A stretch of DNA of 64,000 nucleotides from Platycnemis pennipes (taxonomy: Eukaryota > Arthropoda > Insecta > Odonata > Platycnemididae), in assembly GCA_933228895.1 (NCBI GenBank), contig OW121856.1, positions 103,825,027 through 103,889,026 of the forward strand, read 5' to 3'. The notes under the pieces are model-generated. The model was not told the DNA's origin. It saw nothing but the letters and a program-made list of their open reading frames with translations, and searched no databases. Positions 22,652-34,390 of this stretch are shown piece after piece (positions within the stretch are counted from its first letter, which is position 1; every line of letters begins with the position of its first letter). The position numbers and the translations under genes are program-made.

Positions 22652-23690
22652 CTACAACTCACTTGAAGAAAAAAAACATAATGAAAAAGAGTCAGCACTT
22701 CTGAAGCTACTTTTCCAAGAAATTCTAGAATGACTTTGGGCAGAATAGTCTCTCTCAAGGTTCCAGCAGTAATCTGTCATCTTGTGCCAATCCAATCTTC
22801 CTTGGTAGCGTTCCTCCATAGTTTTCATATCCTGATGAAGTCTCTCAACTTTTTCGCTTGTGTCTCCTATATTCCCTGGGAAACAGTCCAAGTGTCTATG
22901 TAAATAGTGAACCTTAATACTCACATTGCATCCAAGGTTTCTAAAGTTGTTTAGCATCTCATCTACTAGTTCTATATAATTATCTGCTCTGTAACTTCTC
23001 AGGAAATTTTTAACAACATAAGCAAACGACCTCCAAGCATTTTGCTCAGCCTTATTCATAAATTGCACAGACACGGGATCTCTAATTAGCTGCCTAATTT
23101 GTGAGCCATCAAAAATTCCAGCCTTAAGTTTCTCTGAACTGATTTGTGGCATTTTTATTCCTATATATGTAAAACTCTGCCCATTTTTATTAGGAGCCTT
23201 CACAAACTGCTCCATAAGGCCTAGTTTTATGTGCAGTGAGAGCAAGATGATTTTATTCACTTCATCCTCACAGAGCTCTGGGAGATGGCAAAACTTTGGA
23301 ATAGGTACTTCATTAGAGTGTGGAACTGGGCATCTTGCAGAGACTATATTAGGACATGTCCACTTGCTATGATTGTTCCGATTTATTCATTTGATTTTCA
23401 CCATGCAGAAATAACAGCATTCAACGGGGTTCAAAGGTGCCAAACCATAGGCACACCAAATTTAAGATATTTCCTTTTACCGTTAGCCCACTGTCATAAA
23501 TGTTCCACACATCTCATGCACACAGTATGCGGTGCCGAAGTTTTATCTTGATCACTGAATTGAACCCCAAAATATCCTAGATGTGCCCTTTTTACAAAGT
23601 CAGTAATAGTTTTTCTGTTTTATTTAAACGTGTATTCCCCACAAACGTAGCAAAACACGTCAGGATGATTGATACAGATCTGAAATACGA
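22652..23690 (-). pseudogene. Broken copy of a multicopy arthropod repeat protein
   Basis: Reading from about 23690 downwards, the minus strand gives FQICINHPDVFCYVCGEYTF, stop, then RKTITDFVKRAHLGYFGVQF, DQDKTSAPHTVC and CMRCVEHL. These contain two CxxC pairs that suggest a zinc-binding N-terminus. Then come stops and frameshifts, and then an intact 202-codon frame (22652-23260) with MNKIILLSLHIKLGLMEQFV, IFDGSQIRQLIRDPVSVQFM, VHYLHRHLDCFPGNIGDTSE and ERYQGRLDWHKMTDYCWNLE. I recall this ordered set from high-copy, uncharacterised arthropod proteins usually regarded as transposon-derived, but I cannot name the class. At least three in-frame stops upstream and a frameshift mark it as dead. Confidence 0.75.
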
Positions 23691-25536
23691 CTGAAAGCTT
23701 TAGTATGTTTTTTTTCTGGAGACTAGAAAGCATTCTCCCAAAAATTTAGGCAAATGGCAGCTTAAAGGGCCCAGCGGTGCCATAAAACGACCTTACGCCC
23801 AATCGCATTGTGGTGGGTGAAGGAGTTGCAACCGTGGTACCCAGCCGTGGGCTGTCAGCCTCGAAAAACATCCTCTTGTTTGGGATGCATTCTGTTCCGT
23901 TAAAAGTCCGCATTTTCGTCGGAAGGATCTGTAAAGCAGGTCACAAGACCCGCGGTACATCAGAAGAAAGCCATTTTTAAGTATCTCATAGACCTCCACC
24001 CTACGTGGTAAAATATGTTATTTTTCCGAGATTTCTCTAAAGTTTACAAAATGCAGAGTATTTCCAATTTAAATGTCTGGAAAAATCATCATAGCGGAGA
24101 GGTTGCAGCGACAATTCCTTCCTCTCACTTGCCGCACCAACAAACCTCGCGTTGAGCCTCGCGACCAACCTCGCGAGGTTGCACCAGTCTCGATCGAGCG
24201 GTCGAAAAACTGATGCGATATTCGGCGTCACCAAAATGTGCTGAATATCTCACCTGATGTAAACAGTGGAAGTAATAACTCCCATTATAAGATGCTTTGT
24301 GATGCCCAGCGATGCAATCAACTATTAAACTACATATATGAAGAAATGCTGGCACGCCATGCACGAAAAACTTAATACCTTATGTTCTTTTTGGTAATTT
24401 GGTGCATAAAAAATATTTTATATTAGATAAAAGCTTCTGTGGTAATAATAAAATAGAAATGAAGGGAAATTAAAAAGGAATCGATGCTAAAAAACTTATT
24501 TATAATATGTAAGTGGGCGTTTACGCTAACAATTCCTAAATATCGATATAATCAAAATGATTGAGGGATGAAAATACTATATCTACAAAAGTAGAGCTGA
24601 TAGAAAAAAACTGATTTCATATCTAGATTCAGCGCCCAAAACATAGTTAAAATCAGTTTAAAATTTTTTGGCACCAAAAAAAAAATTTTTTTGTCGACCT
24701 GTGTTATTGATAGTTTCTCTTCAAAAGTTCTTCATCAACTCCTTCGGTCGTCCTTTCCGTCGTGTTGCCTCTGTTTTTTCAACCCTGGAGCATGACTATG
24801 TTATCTTTCTCCAAGCGGCAAATTACAGGCGATAACCGTTATTATTTTCTTTCTGAATGAAACGTGTCATGTATGAACAGCAATGAAGAGGTGAGAAACG
24901 ACGTATTCACATTATTAACTGGGCAGAGGGCAACTCGATGTATATGAAACTCCTCCCATGTATATAAAACCTATTCAGCAGTGTCAGTTAGCTATGTATT
25001 GGTTTTTTTCGGAAATAATTTGTTGCACAACCCTTCGGTGTGATTTCTAGCAACAGATTTTAACGTGGATAAGTAGAGTGTGTTATAAATGAGGAAAAGG
25101 GTATTTTAGATCGGTTAAGGTCAAGTATGGACGATATTATGAAATAGAAAACAATTATGGAGGCCAAGCGTTGCTGAAAATAATAGTCGAAGGGATATTA
25201 TCAATGAGACCTGCCGTGAGCAGCGCAAATTCGTACTTTTAATGATAATATAATAGTACATAGCCTGAGGGTTGAGTTTAATTCATGAAGGGTATGAGAT
25301 CAAGGTATTTTCCCTTTAGCTCCAGAGGCTTACTTATTAATGTTTCATCTAAAATATTACTAATTGGATGATTCTTATGTGACTGTTCCCAAAACTAGAT
25401 TCCATGGCCTCCAGGTCAGTCGTTCTTGTATTTCACTCGAGCAATAATAAAACTGCTATTATTCAAGAGACCTGAAAACAAAGAGGTATATAATTGAAAT
25501 TCAATCTACAACAAACGTGTTTTTAATATTCCCGCT
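23691..25536. other. No gene recognised
   Basis: 23760-24380 is less AT-rich and contains a perfect 16-bp palindrome (CAACCTCGCGAGGTTG, near 24166-24181). The minus frames at 23793-23999 and 24037-24364 look like chance. The rest is AT-rich. Confidence 0.4.
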
Positions 25537-25545
25537 ACCGCGGTT

Positions 25546-25688
25546 CTCGTTTGAGATATATGGAGCAGGTCGTGAAGGATGTGAAAGAGAGGAATTGCAT
25601 TAATATGAAGAGGTTGGCCGATAGAAGAACCGAGTGGAGAGCTGCGTCAAACCAATCCTAGAATTCACGACCGACGATGATGATGCTG
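25546..25688 (+). mobile_element. Short LINE-A insertion with target-site duplication
   Basis: 143 bp of the LINE-A 3' end (tail peptide EQVVKDVKERN, MKRLADRR, WRAASNQS, then the (ATG)n end). It is flanked by accgcggtt (25537-25545) and accgcagtt (25689-25697), a 9-bp duplication with one mismatch. Severe 5' truncation is typical of target-primed reverse transcription. Confidence 0.85.
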
Positions 25689-25697
25689 ACCGCAGTT

Positions 25698-28600
25698 GTG
25701 TGTAATATTAATGAAAAACGTCTCCCTAAAATTAGATGCATACGTATATGGTTGGTTTAGATCATTTAATATATAGTTTTCAGGTAAGATCACGTCCATA
25801 GTGACCATTAAATCAAAATGTACCTGGATTTTCAAGCACGAATCACTACCGAATTCAAGGTAAATAGATTCAACATGGGCATTTTTACTGTAAAATAGTT
25901 GGGACGTGATTGTCACAATCATGAATCATCGTCTATTTTCGTTCCACCTAAAGAGTCAATACTCTGATCTAAGTATGAACACGGAGACTGCCCTTTTCAA
26001 CCAAGAGGTCGAAAAGTAATTTTTCATGTGAATCAATGGACGTTCGAGACTCCATTCATCGTAAAAACACTTCTAAGCGCGATTCTACAAAATGAGAATG
26101 TAAATCCCTTGATCCGCGAAAACGCCGTTAATTTTTCCTTTTCTCCTTCCTGGCTGAGCAGTGTTTTAACAAGATTTATCCACTCCCGGACGAAATCCAT
26201 CACGAGGCAGTGATTCAAAGTCCAGGGAGATCTTGAGGATTAGCCGAAAACACAAATTTTCTTGGACCCGGGGCAGAATTTCGGGAAGTTTTTGTCCGGA
26301 TTTGGCGCGACGTGGGACCAGAGGAAAGAATTGGCGAGAATTTTCCCCGGGAATATAAAAAAAACTGGAGAAAAAAGAGGGAATGGGTGAAAGAATGAAC
26401 CGAGATTAACTCTCTTTCCGCGGGCTGATGTGCTCACGAAAATTCGTCAAAACGAAAACCCTTCGAAAACCAAAGTACCCACATACCATGCGAGCGCACC
26501 CATGGTTGGGATACAGTCGAAGAACGTCAGCAAGCGAATTATAACCCTCTTATAACCAATCTGCTCATGGCTTGCGGCAGAGATTCTGAGTGAGACATGG
26601 GATGCATTTGTATCGGCGGGACTTTTCGGAGCCTCTTACTGGAGATGATATGGCCTTCCTCTCGCCTGGACGGCGAGGGATTCCCTTGGCAAGGGGTTGA
26701 AAGGGAGGGGTGGGAATATTAAGGGTAGGAAGTGAGTTGGATAGACGGATTCTGCCCGATGGGATGGATATATAGCTTCGGGATTCTGGGTGAACGATGC
26801 TTGAGATTAAGGGAATCGCCAACCATCGCCTCCCACCCTTCCAATCTTGATTCACGAACACATTCTCCTCTCATCCTCTGCCAATACCCAGTGGTCCTTT
26901 TTCCCACCTCCCCATCCTCATCCCCTTCTCCTCAACGAGGGGAGATCAGCCTCCGTTCCACATCTTCCCTGTATTCTCCACGCCCCAGGAATCCCTGGAG
27001 CAAAACAGCTTACGTACCGACGGCGCATTATTAAGTGGTCGATAAGTATGAGGGACCCGATTCCCCCACCCATCACCCAACAAAAAAAAGATCGATATTT
27101 CGATTTTTTTTATTCGTTTTACGGAATCTAGGAGCCCATTCATGCTCCCACTTATATCTTCCAATATCTCTTCGCAAATGTGCCCCTTAAAAAAAAAAGA
27201 AAAATAACCAAACGAGGGAGATAAAATCGTTTTGTCTCCTACGCGAAATTTCTCGAACACCCCCGTCCTTGAGGGAATCTCCTCCCTCAGTCCCGCTCTA
27301 CGCAATCCTTTTTAACGACCCCTTACCCTCGAACCAGTCTGCCCCCAGACCAGTCTCCGCATTACGGGGTGGTAGTCACTATATATCCGGCTAATACTAT
27401 CCGGGCATTACAACGGCTTCATCCCATCTAGGTCCTCGTTCCGTCTCCTAGCTCATACGCCTTGGCGCTTCTTTGTCACGAAACGTTGAACTTTTGGATG
27501 TTCACGGGTGAACACCGTTTCCGGGAGAGGGTGAAATAGCAGGAGGAGAATGGGAGCAGATAAGGGCGGTCGCTTCTGCATCCGAAGCGGACGGGGATGC
27601 GAGGATTTCTGCTTTTATTCCTTCCCGCCGAGCCAATAAAGGGAGTCGATCACGTCGCGCTGGAAAGCATGTCTGCCGTGAGGATTTTCTCTAATAAAAA
27701 TCCCTTACCCTGTATCCTCTTCCCTCCATTTCCCTTCAGCTACGGCGAAGAAAATACCTCCAAAACGAGTGTTGCTAATAATCAGAGGAGTTGTGTTCAA
27801 CTGTCTGTAAATGTGAAAGTCAGCTAAAAAAGATCTCCGAGACGAGACATTTTTCTTGATCAAATTAACCTCCGATACACCGATGTTCTTTTGTTGATCA
27901 CATGAGTAAAGAGTGGTCTGTATGTATGAAATAATGTTACTTTTCCTTGGTGGAATAGTCCAAAGAGATATTCTCGTTGGCTAACTGTTAATATTTTTTC
28001 TTCAGATACACATACGTGAGTCAAATCAATTAGGTGTTTTTCTGTTACTTGTGGTGGGGTTGCTGCAGCGTAACGTACCTAATGATAAGGTTGAGGACCT
28101 CTTGAGGAATCCGGATACTAAAAAAGTCACGGTAAAAATATTTTGGTATATTGTTAACTACGCAATATGCAAATGAATAAGTTTTATAGCTTATGTATTA
28201 GCATATCGTAGGACAGTACTCATTGTTATTTTATTTGGAGATATTTATTAATCATTGCATTGAATCAAATGGAAGTAGGCCATAAAAATAAAACCAAAAC
28301 AAGGTAACAGTATGATTAGTAATCAACCGTCAAGGGAAATAAATATTTTACTAGACTTCTTTGCTATGCCGCTCAAGTTCTGAGGATAAAAGTGAGCAAT
28401 GGAAATACTTTCTTATATGCTATAAAATTCTCATATTGGATCTAGCCAGTGAGTAGACGTGCCGAAATGATAAAGATATTTAGTTATCATAGCCACGAAC
28501 GGCAAGTAAATTAGTCAAGCCTTCCTTCCATGCATCTTCAAGATCTCATACCATTCTTTATTTGAATCACATGCTTGAAAGTCGAGGTCGTTTACGGCTT

Positions 28601-28774
28601 GCCATTACACCTAAGGAACCATGCAACAACGACACAACATTGCCCACCAAATTAAATTGACCTACTTTTCGCAAGTGCAAAGAGCATGGTGGCATAATAT
28701 CCACGAGAGGAATATTTGCCTATTATTCTGTAATTGGGAAATAACTCACTTAGGTTTCTTGCAATTGCCTGAAG
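25698..28774. other. No supported gene; mixed composition
   Basis: 26230-27310 is less AT-rich, with a purine-rich part (26260-26420, 26640-26740) and a pyrimidine-rich part (26820-27000). Several overlapping short frames run in both directions there. None has splice sites or family motifs that I could support. 26028-26213 and 26033-26218 are open on opposite strands over the same bases. 27310-28774 shows nothing. Confidence 0.4.
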
Positions 28775-29040
28775 GAAAGGGATGCAGCCAGTGTGCTGGC
28801 CTCCCACCCTTAGGGACTGGGTTCGAATACTGACACTGGAATACATACTTGATGCCGGGTGGATAGAGAGGTGGACTTTTTCGGTACACCGTCCGTCAGA
28901 TGGTACGTTAATGCATTGTCCCCTTAGCACCTTTCGTTTAGAACAGACTGATACCAACGCCGGGTTTCCCTCCACCTTTCTTTCTTGCTCCTCCATTCCC
29001 ATATTCCCTTCCGGTCTGTGACGCCTTTAAGTGACGGACT
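28775..29040 (+). repeat. tRNA-derived SINE
   Basis: B box GGTTCGAATAC at 28820-28830, preceded by an A-box-like 'agccagtgtgctggcctcc'. A ~200-bp body follows with a pyrimidine-rich 3' part ('ttccctccacctttctttc'). This layout (tRNA head with internal pol III promoter, unrelated body) defines SINEs. The family is not named. Confidence 0.6.
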
Positions 29041-29399
29041 TACTTGAAACTACAGTTGATGTTCCATCTATTAGGCAATGGCATACCATTAAGTTCTAAT
29101 TTTTAAATAATGGCTGGTGAAGTAAACTTAATGGTGTAGTTACGACGTGAAATACCATGGCTATATTTAACCCTCTCTGTCCCTAAATTGCGTCAGCAGG
29201 CTAACGCGCTCCATTTAACTTTGATATTTTACAATGAAAGTTATGAGCTAGCGATTTCAACAAAAATTCATTATATATGGATAAAATCTGGTGTAATTAT
29301 TTTAAAGACATCTCAGCAATAACTCATTACACCTTATCGTTGCGAGTTGAGTTCCTACTAACCCCTCTATAAGTATACCCCTGAGATTATTTACTTTGA
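29041..29399. other. No feature seen
   Basis: AT-rich spacer between SINE copies. Confidence 0.4.
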
Positions 29400-29690
29400 G
29401 TTACGGTCAAAGTCAAATTTATTTTGACACGCAGTATAAAGCAACCTTTGTACTCCCGTTGTACACTGTAGTTTGAGCATTTTATCGCTTGGCTCAGGGT
29501 GAGTAACGCAAGATGTGTCGGGGTATGGGAGCCACGCGTGCAAGGCGATGAACCTGATTGCATCTTGAGTCTTACGTCTAAGTGGCGATAAGGGTGGGGA
29601 CATAAAACCGAGCTAATGGGATTCGAACACGCGACTTTGGTGTAGCAAGGCATGCATATTTACCGGGAATGGACTGCAATCAGGGCTAGA
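29400..29690 (-). repeat. tRNA-derived SINE, second family
   Basis: On the minus strand, 'gtgttcgaatccc' (near 29617-29629) is a canonical B box. An upstream 'catgccttgctacaccaaag' stretch would hold the A box. A ~200-bp GC-richer body follows down to about 29400. Its open frame (29387-29653) is not considered coding. Confidence 0.55.
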
Positions 29691-29984
29691 GGCGGGGGGA
29701 AGGACGAAATGTTGCTTTTGACGGCGAAGCAAAACTAAGAGGCTGTTTCAGGAACATCGCCGTTAAAATCTTAGTCTTCTTCAACTCCTTACTTCAAACA
29801 ACAATAAAATTATAGTTTACAATGGAACTTGTGACACTTCTGTCTTCATTATGTCACACCTTTAGTCACAGAATTTGTATTTTAATATTTATATTTTTAT
29901 GGTTGCTTTTGTGAGTTACGTAGAAAATAACACTTAAGGTGTTCGTTTTCCGGTTACATATTATTAGCGTGTCTTATATTATTT
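29691..29984. other. No feature seen
   Basis: AT-rich spacer. Confidence 0.4.
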
Positions 29985-30240
29985 CTGGGGTCATGGTAAC
30001 GTAAAGCACTGAGTCACTGACTGGAAGGTTCTGGGTTCAAATACCGGGCCATTCTATCCACCCCCACCTTAAATAACGAATGGATTTCCTATGCGTCAGA
30101 AGTTAATACGTAATCGAAGGTGGCCCAGGGAAAGGAATGGGCTCCATACAGTGAATGTGTGAATTTCATAGACCAATCACCTTAGTACGTTCACCTATTA
30201 AAAACCGACCTTCGGGTTGAATACGATTTAAAAAATTTAA
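29985..30240 (+). repeat. tRNA-derived SINE, third family, copy 1
   Basis: B box GGTTCAAATAC at 30034-30044. The body matches the copy at 34.13-34.39 kb along its whole length: 'cagggaaaggaa', 'gaatgtgtgaatttcata' and 'agtacg' recur in the same order. Two copies with the same boundaries confirm a dispersed element. Confidence 0.8.
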
Positions 30241-30640
30241 ATTTTTTTATTATTTGGTTATTATTTTTGTAAGCTAGCTATTTTTAGGTAAAACTAAAAC
30301 ATACAATAAAGAAAAATTAGGTAAATTAAGGGTTTTTTGAGTTCTATTTTAGTATCAAAACTTTTCCTTAATGGATATTGTGAATTATATGAATTCACAT
30401 CCACATTAGTTTCCCTGTGCCAAATGTGGTTTCCCAGAAAATTCTGGTAACCAGAAAATAATATAGTTTGCATTCATGTACATGTCCAATGACTTTCCCC
30501 AGGACACGAACCATGGTCCTCTTGTAAGCGACCCTCTGTCAAACCCAGTGGGATATTACGCTCTCCCTAACTTTCAGCTTGGTATCATATTATCTTTCAT
30601 TTTTGTTCTCCTGATCGCTTTGCTCTCGTACTTCATGCAC
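30241..30640. other. No feature seen
   Basis: AT-rich. The short frame 30476-30676 runs into the LINE-B terminus and is not a gene. Confidence 0.4.
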
Positions 30641-31345
30641 ATCTACATCTACATAATACCCTGCAAGCCACCATGAAGTTGTTTGTCAGGGGTGAATTCA
30701 CACCAAACATGCACTACACATCACGCATAAAAAAGGATTAGTATTAATATATTAGACTAAACGTCACCCTTAAAAAAAATAAAAATAGCAAAGTAGGCAT
30801 GCAAAAACATGCTGTTTATTGGGTTACCTTCATGTCCTTATACAGGCATGCTGCTACCTATGCCATTACTATGCCGTACTATAAGAGAACAGAATAGGTA
30901 GCATAGCAAAGGGATAGGTAGGTTAAATATTTTAGAGTAGTCTGTAGTGCATGATGCATGTATTAACCCCTTAAATACTATAGATACTAACAATCTAGTT
31001 GCATGAGCCCCTATAATACCTTGTTTGCATATTAGTAGTGCATGCTTGGTGGTCTTCACCCCCTGCCACACACCCTCGCGGTGACTTGCAGGGTATCGTG
31101 TGGATGTAGATAGATGTAGATGTAGATGCTATGCATTAAATCAATCGTTATGGACATATTTACTGCTACTTATATCCCAACTGTACGAGGAAAAAAGGAC
31201 ATTTTGAAACTGTCATTTCGGCAATCAATTTCTCTAATTTTATAATCATGGTCTAGTCTGTCATAGTAAGCTCGGGTTCGCAAAATATTTTGAACGTCGT
31301 CGCTGAAAATATCATCTTGGAATTTATTTACTTCGTGCCTGAGAA
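30641..31345 (-). mobile_element. LINE-B fragment interrupted by another LINE-B
   Basis: The minus-strand element is present in two pieces: the 3' UTR and (GTAGAT)n end (30641-30857), and the 5' piece (31139-31345) encoding NKFQDDIFSDDVQNILRTRA, YYDRLDHDYKIREIDCRNDS and FKMSFFPRTV. Its 3' UTR resembles the 40-kb copy more than the 11.7-kb copy, so it belongs to a second LINE-B subfamily. The catalytic domain is missing, and the element is broken by the insertion at 30869-31128. Confidence 0.85.
30869..31128 (+). mobile_element. LINE-B insertion nested in LINE-B
   Basis: Plus-strand 3' UTR fragment running from 'gccgtactataagagaacag' to a (GTAGAT)n tail (31102-31128). Likely target-site duplication: ctatgccatta (30858-30868) and ctatgcatta (31129-31138). 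It carries only UTR and no coding sequence (5' truncation). It matches the 46.92-47.17 kb copy closely, so this subfamily moved after the host element. Confidence 0.85.
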
Positions 31346-31800
31346 TCGCGCCCTTCCTTCCCCAACTTGAGCGTCCCGCCCCCGTGCATGCGCTTGAGCG
31401 ATCCGTGCAACGCACTCCTGCTCCCGAATGCACCGCTAAACCCTCCTCACCAACCCCTCCCTTTCCGCGGGACAGCACCCGGCTGGGTTTCGCACCGCCC
31501 CTCCCCACCTCGGATGCAAGGGTGCGAGGGAGGGCGGCGAAGGAGCCGTCCCACACACCCACGGACGAGTGCCTTGCACAGAACCACCCTCACACAGCCA
31601 CTCACGCGAGCCTCCCTTCCAGCCACCTCCCGTTTCGCCCTCATGTACTCTCCTCCCTTCCCAACCAGCCGCCACCGACGCAGGCGGTGCAATCACCTCT
31701 CTCTGCCTCTATCTATCTCTCCAACGCAGCCTTCACCTCTCTCTCCCCCTCGTGCATCCATCCCCTACTCGAAGTGCTTGTCCGGAGTACTATATGCAGG
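31346..31800. other. Pyrimidine-rich GC-rich island
   Basis: C-rich + strand with three long parallel open frames on + and two on -. All are products of low stop density in biased sequence. The peptide texts are proline/serine/arginine-rich and share no family motif. It starts exactly where LINE-B homology ends. Confidence 0.6.
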
Positions 31801-32032
31801 GCGTTGCAGGTGCAAATGTACATATTTCAGGAGTAGGTAGGGAAGACGATTTTAAGCAATTTTTGCCCTATGAACGAAACACTCCTTAGTCACAGTGATA
31901 TGGCAACGCAAACATTCTGTGAGAATTATCCAATTAACAGTTAACAGGGTATGTAGGCCTTGTAGAATGGATAATCCGTCACTGAATACTTTTTTCAACT
32001 GCTCTTCCTAAGTAATTAAGATTAAAAATTCG

Positions 32033-32465
32033 TCATCATCATCGACGGTCAACCATCCTAGGATTGGTTTGACGCAGCCCTCCACTCAATTCTTCTATCG
32101 GCCAACCTCTTCATATTAACGTAGTCCCTCTCTTTCTAGTTCTTTACGACCTGCTCTATGTATCTCATACAAGGACTGCCTTTTCCATTCTTCCCGTTCA
32201 CTTTGCCTTCGACGATTTTCTTCTTCAGGCCATCGTGTCTCAAGATATGGCCTATTAGGTTGTCCCGTCTTCTTTTTATAGTTTTCAGCAGACTTCTCTT
32301 TTCTCCCGCGTTTCTTAGGACTTCCTCGTTTGTCACTCGGTCGATCCATTTTATCTTCATCATTCTTCGATAGCACCTTATTTTGAATGCTTCCACCCTT
32401 TCCTTCTCCGCAGCTGTCATCGTCCGTGCCTTACTGCCGTAAAGAAACATGCTCCAGATATACTT
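32033..32465 (-). mobile_element. LINE-A 3' fragment
   Basis: Minus-strand peptide MFLYGSKARTMTAAEKERVE, AFKIRCYRRMMKIKWIDRVT, NEEVLRNAGEKRSLLKTIKR, RRDNLIGHILRHDGL, followed after a frameshift by the AASNQS end, with the (ATG)n terminus at 32033-32043. It is among the better preserved copies but is 5' truncated within the tail domain. Confidence 0.92.
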
Positions 32466-33325
32466 TTTAAGGGTACATGGAAATAACAAAATAGAGAAAC
32501 CGTAGGAAATGTGTTGGACATTGACAAAATATTGAATTATGTGACAGCTTGAATGATGTCGGAGACATGAATTATAGGAAATGGACATAAAGTACGCCAT
32601 CTGTGCTCCTAGATGGCAGGAATGTATTCAGTATGGATAGAGGAGTTTCTAGTGGGCTTAACAACTGTCATTTTAATTCATTATAGGTTATATCTCGACC
32701 TACATTGCGATTGAAAGTTAGGAACATAAGTAAACTGAATGTATTCCTTGAAATCGATGCAGTAATATCCAATCTCCTAACCTTTAAATGACATTTCTAG
32801 TCCAAAGAAAGTAAAAAAAATGTTAGCAGCCAATAATTGAATTTGGTTACTTATAAAAACTGTAACGTCGTTAATTTTTCTAAATATCCTATGATAATGG
32901 CAATTTTTACAGCATTATCACCTTTGAATTATCTCTCACTAGGGAATTCTTTCTCAACACGCTTTAATGGCCGAAATTGTACTGAAAATGCATTCCAATT
33001 TTGCTTTTTCTTTACCCATTAAGCCGAAAAGAATTCTAGTTGATATAATGAAATATTTTACTCGCAGTTTTCTTATTACAGGCTAAATAAAAAATCCTCT
33101 TCAAGCAAATAAGATTAAAGAAATCCCTCTATCGTCTTCCTTATGAGATTTTATCAGAATCGTTATAACAATACGTCATGGCTGAGTGATTTAAATTTCT
33201 CATACTGGTGGTTGTTTTGATTCAATTCACCAAAATATATTATTGGTAGATTTTTCTTAACAATCAACCAACTACTAAAAGTAACCTCTCCTCTAAGTAA
33301 GTGCTCCTATCATAACCATCTATAA
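32466..33325. other. No feature seen
   Basis: AT-rich unique sequence. Confidence 0.45.
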
Positions 33326-33329
33326 TCAC

Positions 33330-33655
33330 CATTGTGTTGCACTGCACAATAGCCGTTTTGGGAGCCCTCGTCTCCATGAAATAGGGACAGGCTTAACTTT
33401 GACACTCCATTCCTCATAAGAGCGCTTATCTTGAACGATTGCTGTGCATCCTGACGGGCGCTGATCTATAATAAGACACAATAGCGGGATTAGCTCATCC
33501 CGCGGTGAGCAGCGCGCCTTGCGTTCATGTGTTAGGGTTTGCTGTGCCCGGGGGATAATGGTAACGCTCCACTTCCCTTTCGACATCACCCCTTGGGTGG
33601 GGGGTTGGGGATTTGGCACACGGGAATGCGGCATTCCATTACCCGCCCTGCTATA
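33330..33655 (-). other. GC-rich island with strong hairpin, possible ncRNA or SINE
   Basis: It stands out from AT-rich flanks. It contains a perfect stem: GCGGGAT and ATCCCGC at 33484-33503, with a 6-nt loop. A 102-codon minus frame (33326-33634) is open but has no motif that I recognise. Sharp boundaries suggest a dispersed element or a structured RNA. I could not match it to rRNA, snRNA or tRNA from memory. Confidence 0.35.
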
Positions 33656-33853
33656 TTTTCATCAAATTCCTAATGATGTATGATTTTTCCCATTGTTCAC
33701 GCTAGTTCAGAGCCTATGATGAAAGTGTATTTTTGCTTATTGTTGTTTAAAATAGCAGAACACTTTTTTTAAAGAGCAATTTGATGGAAGAAATTATAAG
33801 CAGGCTCCTATTACCTTAAACAAGTAATTTATTAGTTATAAATATAAAAAATG

Positions 33854-33920
33854 ACAGAAGAATTGAGTGGAGGGCTGCGTCAAACCAATCCTAGGGTTGT
33901 TGACCCGTGATGATGATGAA
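33854..33920 (+). mobile_element. Tiny LINE-A 3' end (67 bp)
   Basis: 'gaattgagtggagggctgcg' then 'tcaaaccaatcctagg' and the (ATG)n end. Only the last ~10 codons and terminus remain. No clear target-site duplication. Confidence 0.8.
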
Positions 33921-34124
33921 AATATGAGAGAGGTATACCCAGTCAGGTATCTCTTGTAAAAACATGATTTATTTAGAAATTTATAAGCAAACTTTTGTGC
34001 TGATCCTTTACTCACTAATAGACAATATAATATTACTAAAATACCTCATTACTATTGCACACAGAACCTGTGTTTTAACCTATGATAAAGTTGTTTACCT
34101 TATTATGCATTTACAGAATGGAAA

Positions 34125-34390
34125 CGTAGGGAGCCGTGGTGGCCTAGTCTCTAAAACACCGGTACAGGAGGGTCCCGGGTTCAAATCCCCGGTAGAAACC
34201 TTTCTGGACAGCACCACCTAAATATTAACGAATCGATTTCCAACGTGTCAGCACTTCGTAGGAAATCAAAGGTGGTACAGGGAAAGGAACTGGCCCCCCT
34301 ACCCTGAATGTGTGAATTTTCATACGCCAATGGCATAGTACGGAGTGAGCTCAACCCTCACCTGTCAAAAAATAACCTTATTGTTGAACA
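34125..34390 (+). repeat. tRNA-derived SINE, third family, copy 2
   Basis: Good A-box region 'gtggcctagtctctaaaaca' and B box GGTTCAAATCC at 34178-34188. It is colinear with the copy at 29.99-30.24 kb, including a shared 3' end of the form 'aaaaa...acctt...gttgaa'. It is the best-preserved of the two. Confidence 0.88.

Noticed and set aside
26028..26218. Opposed 61-codon ORFs on both strands
   Set aside because: Mutual shadows over the same bases with no start or splice support.
31367..31889. Three parallel plus-strand ORFs of 106-157 codons
   Set aside because: Same cause: low stop density in a C-rich island. Minus frames are open over the same bases too.
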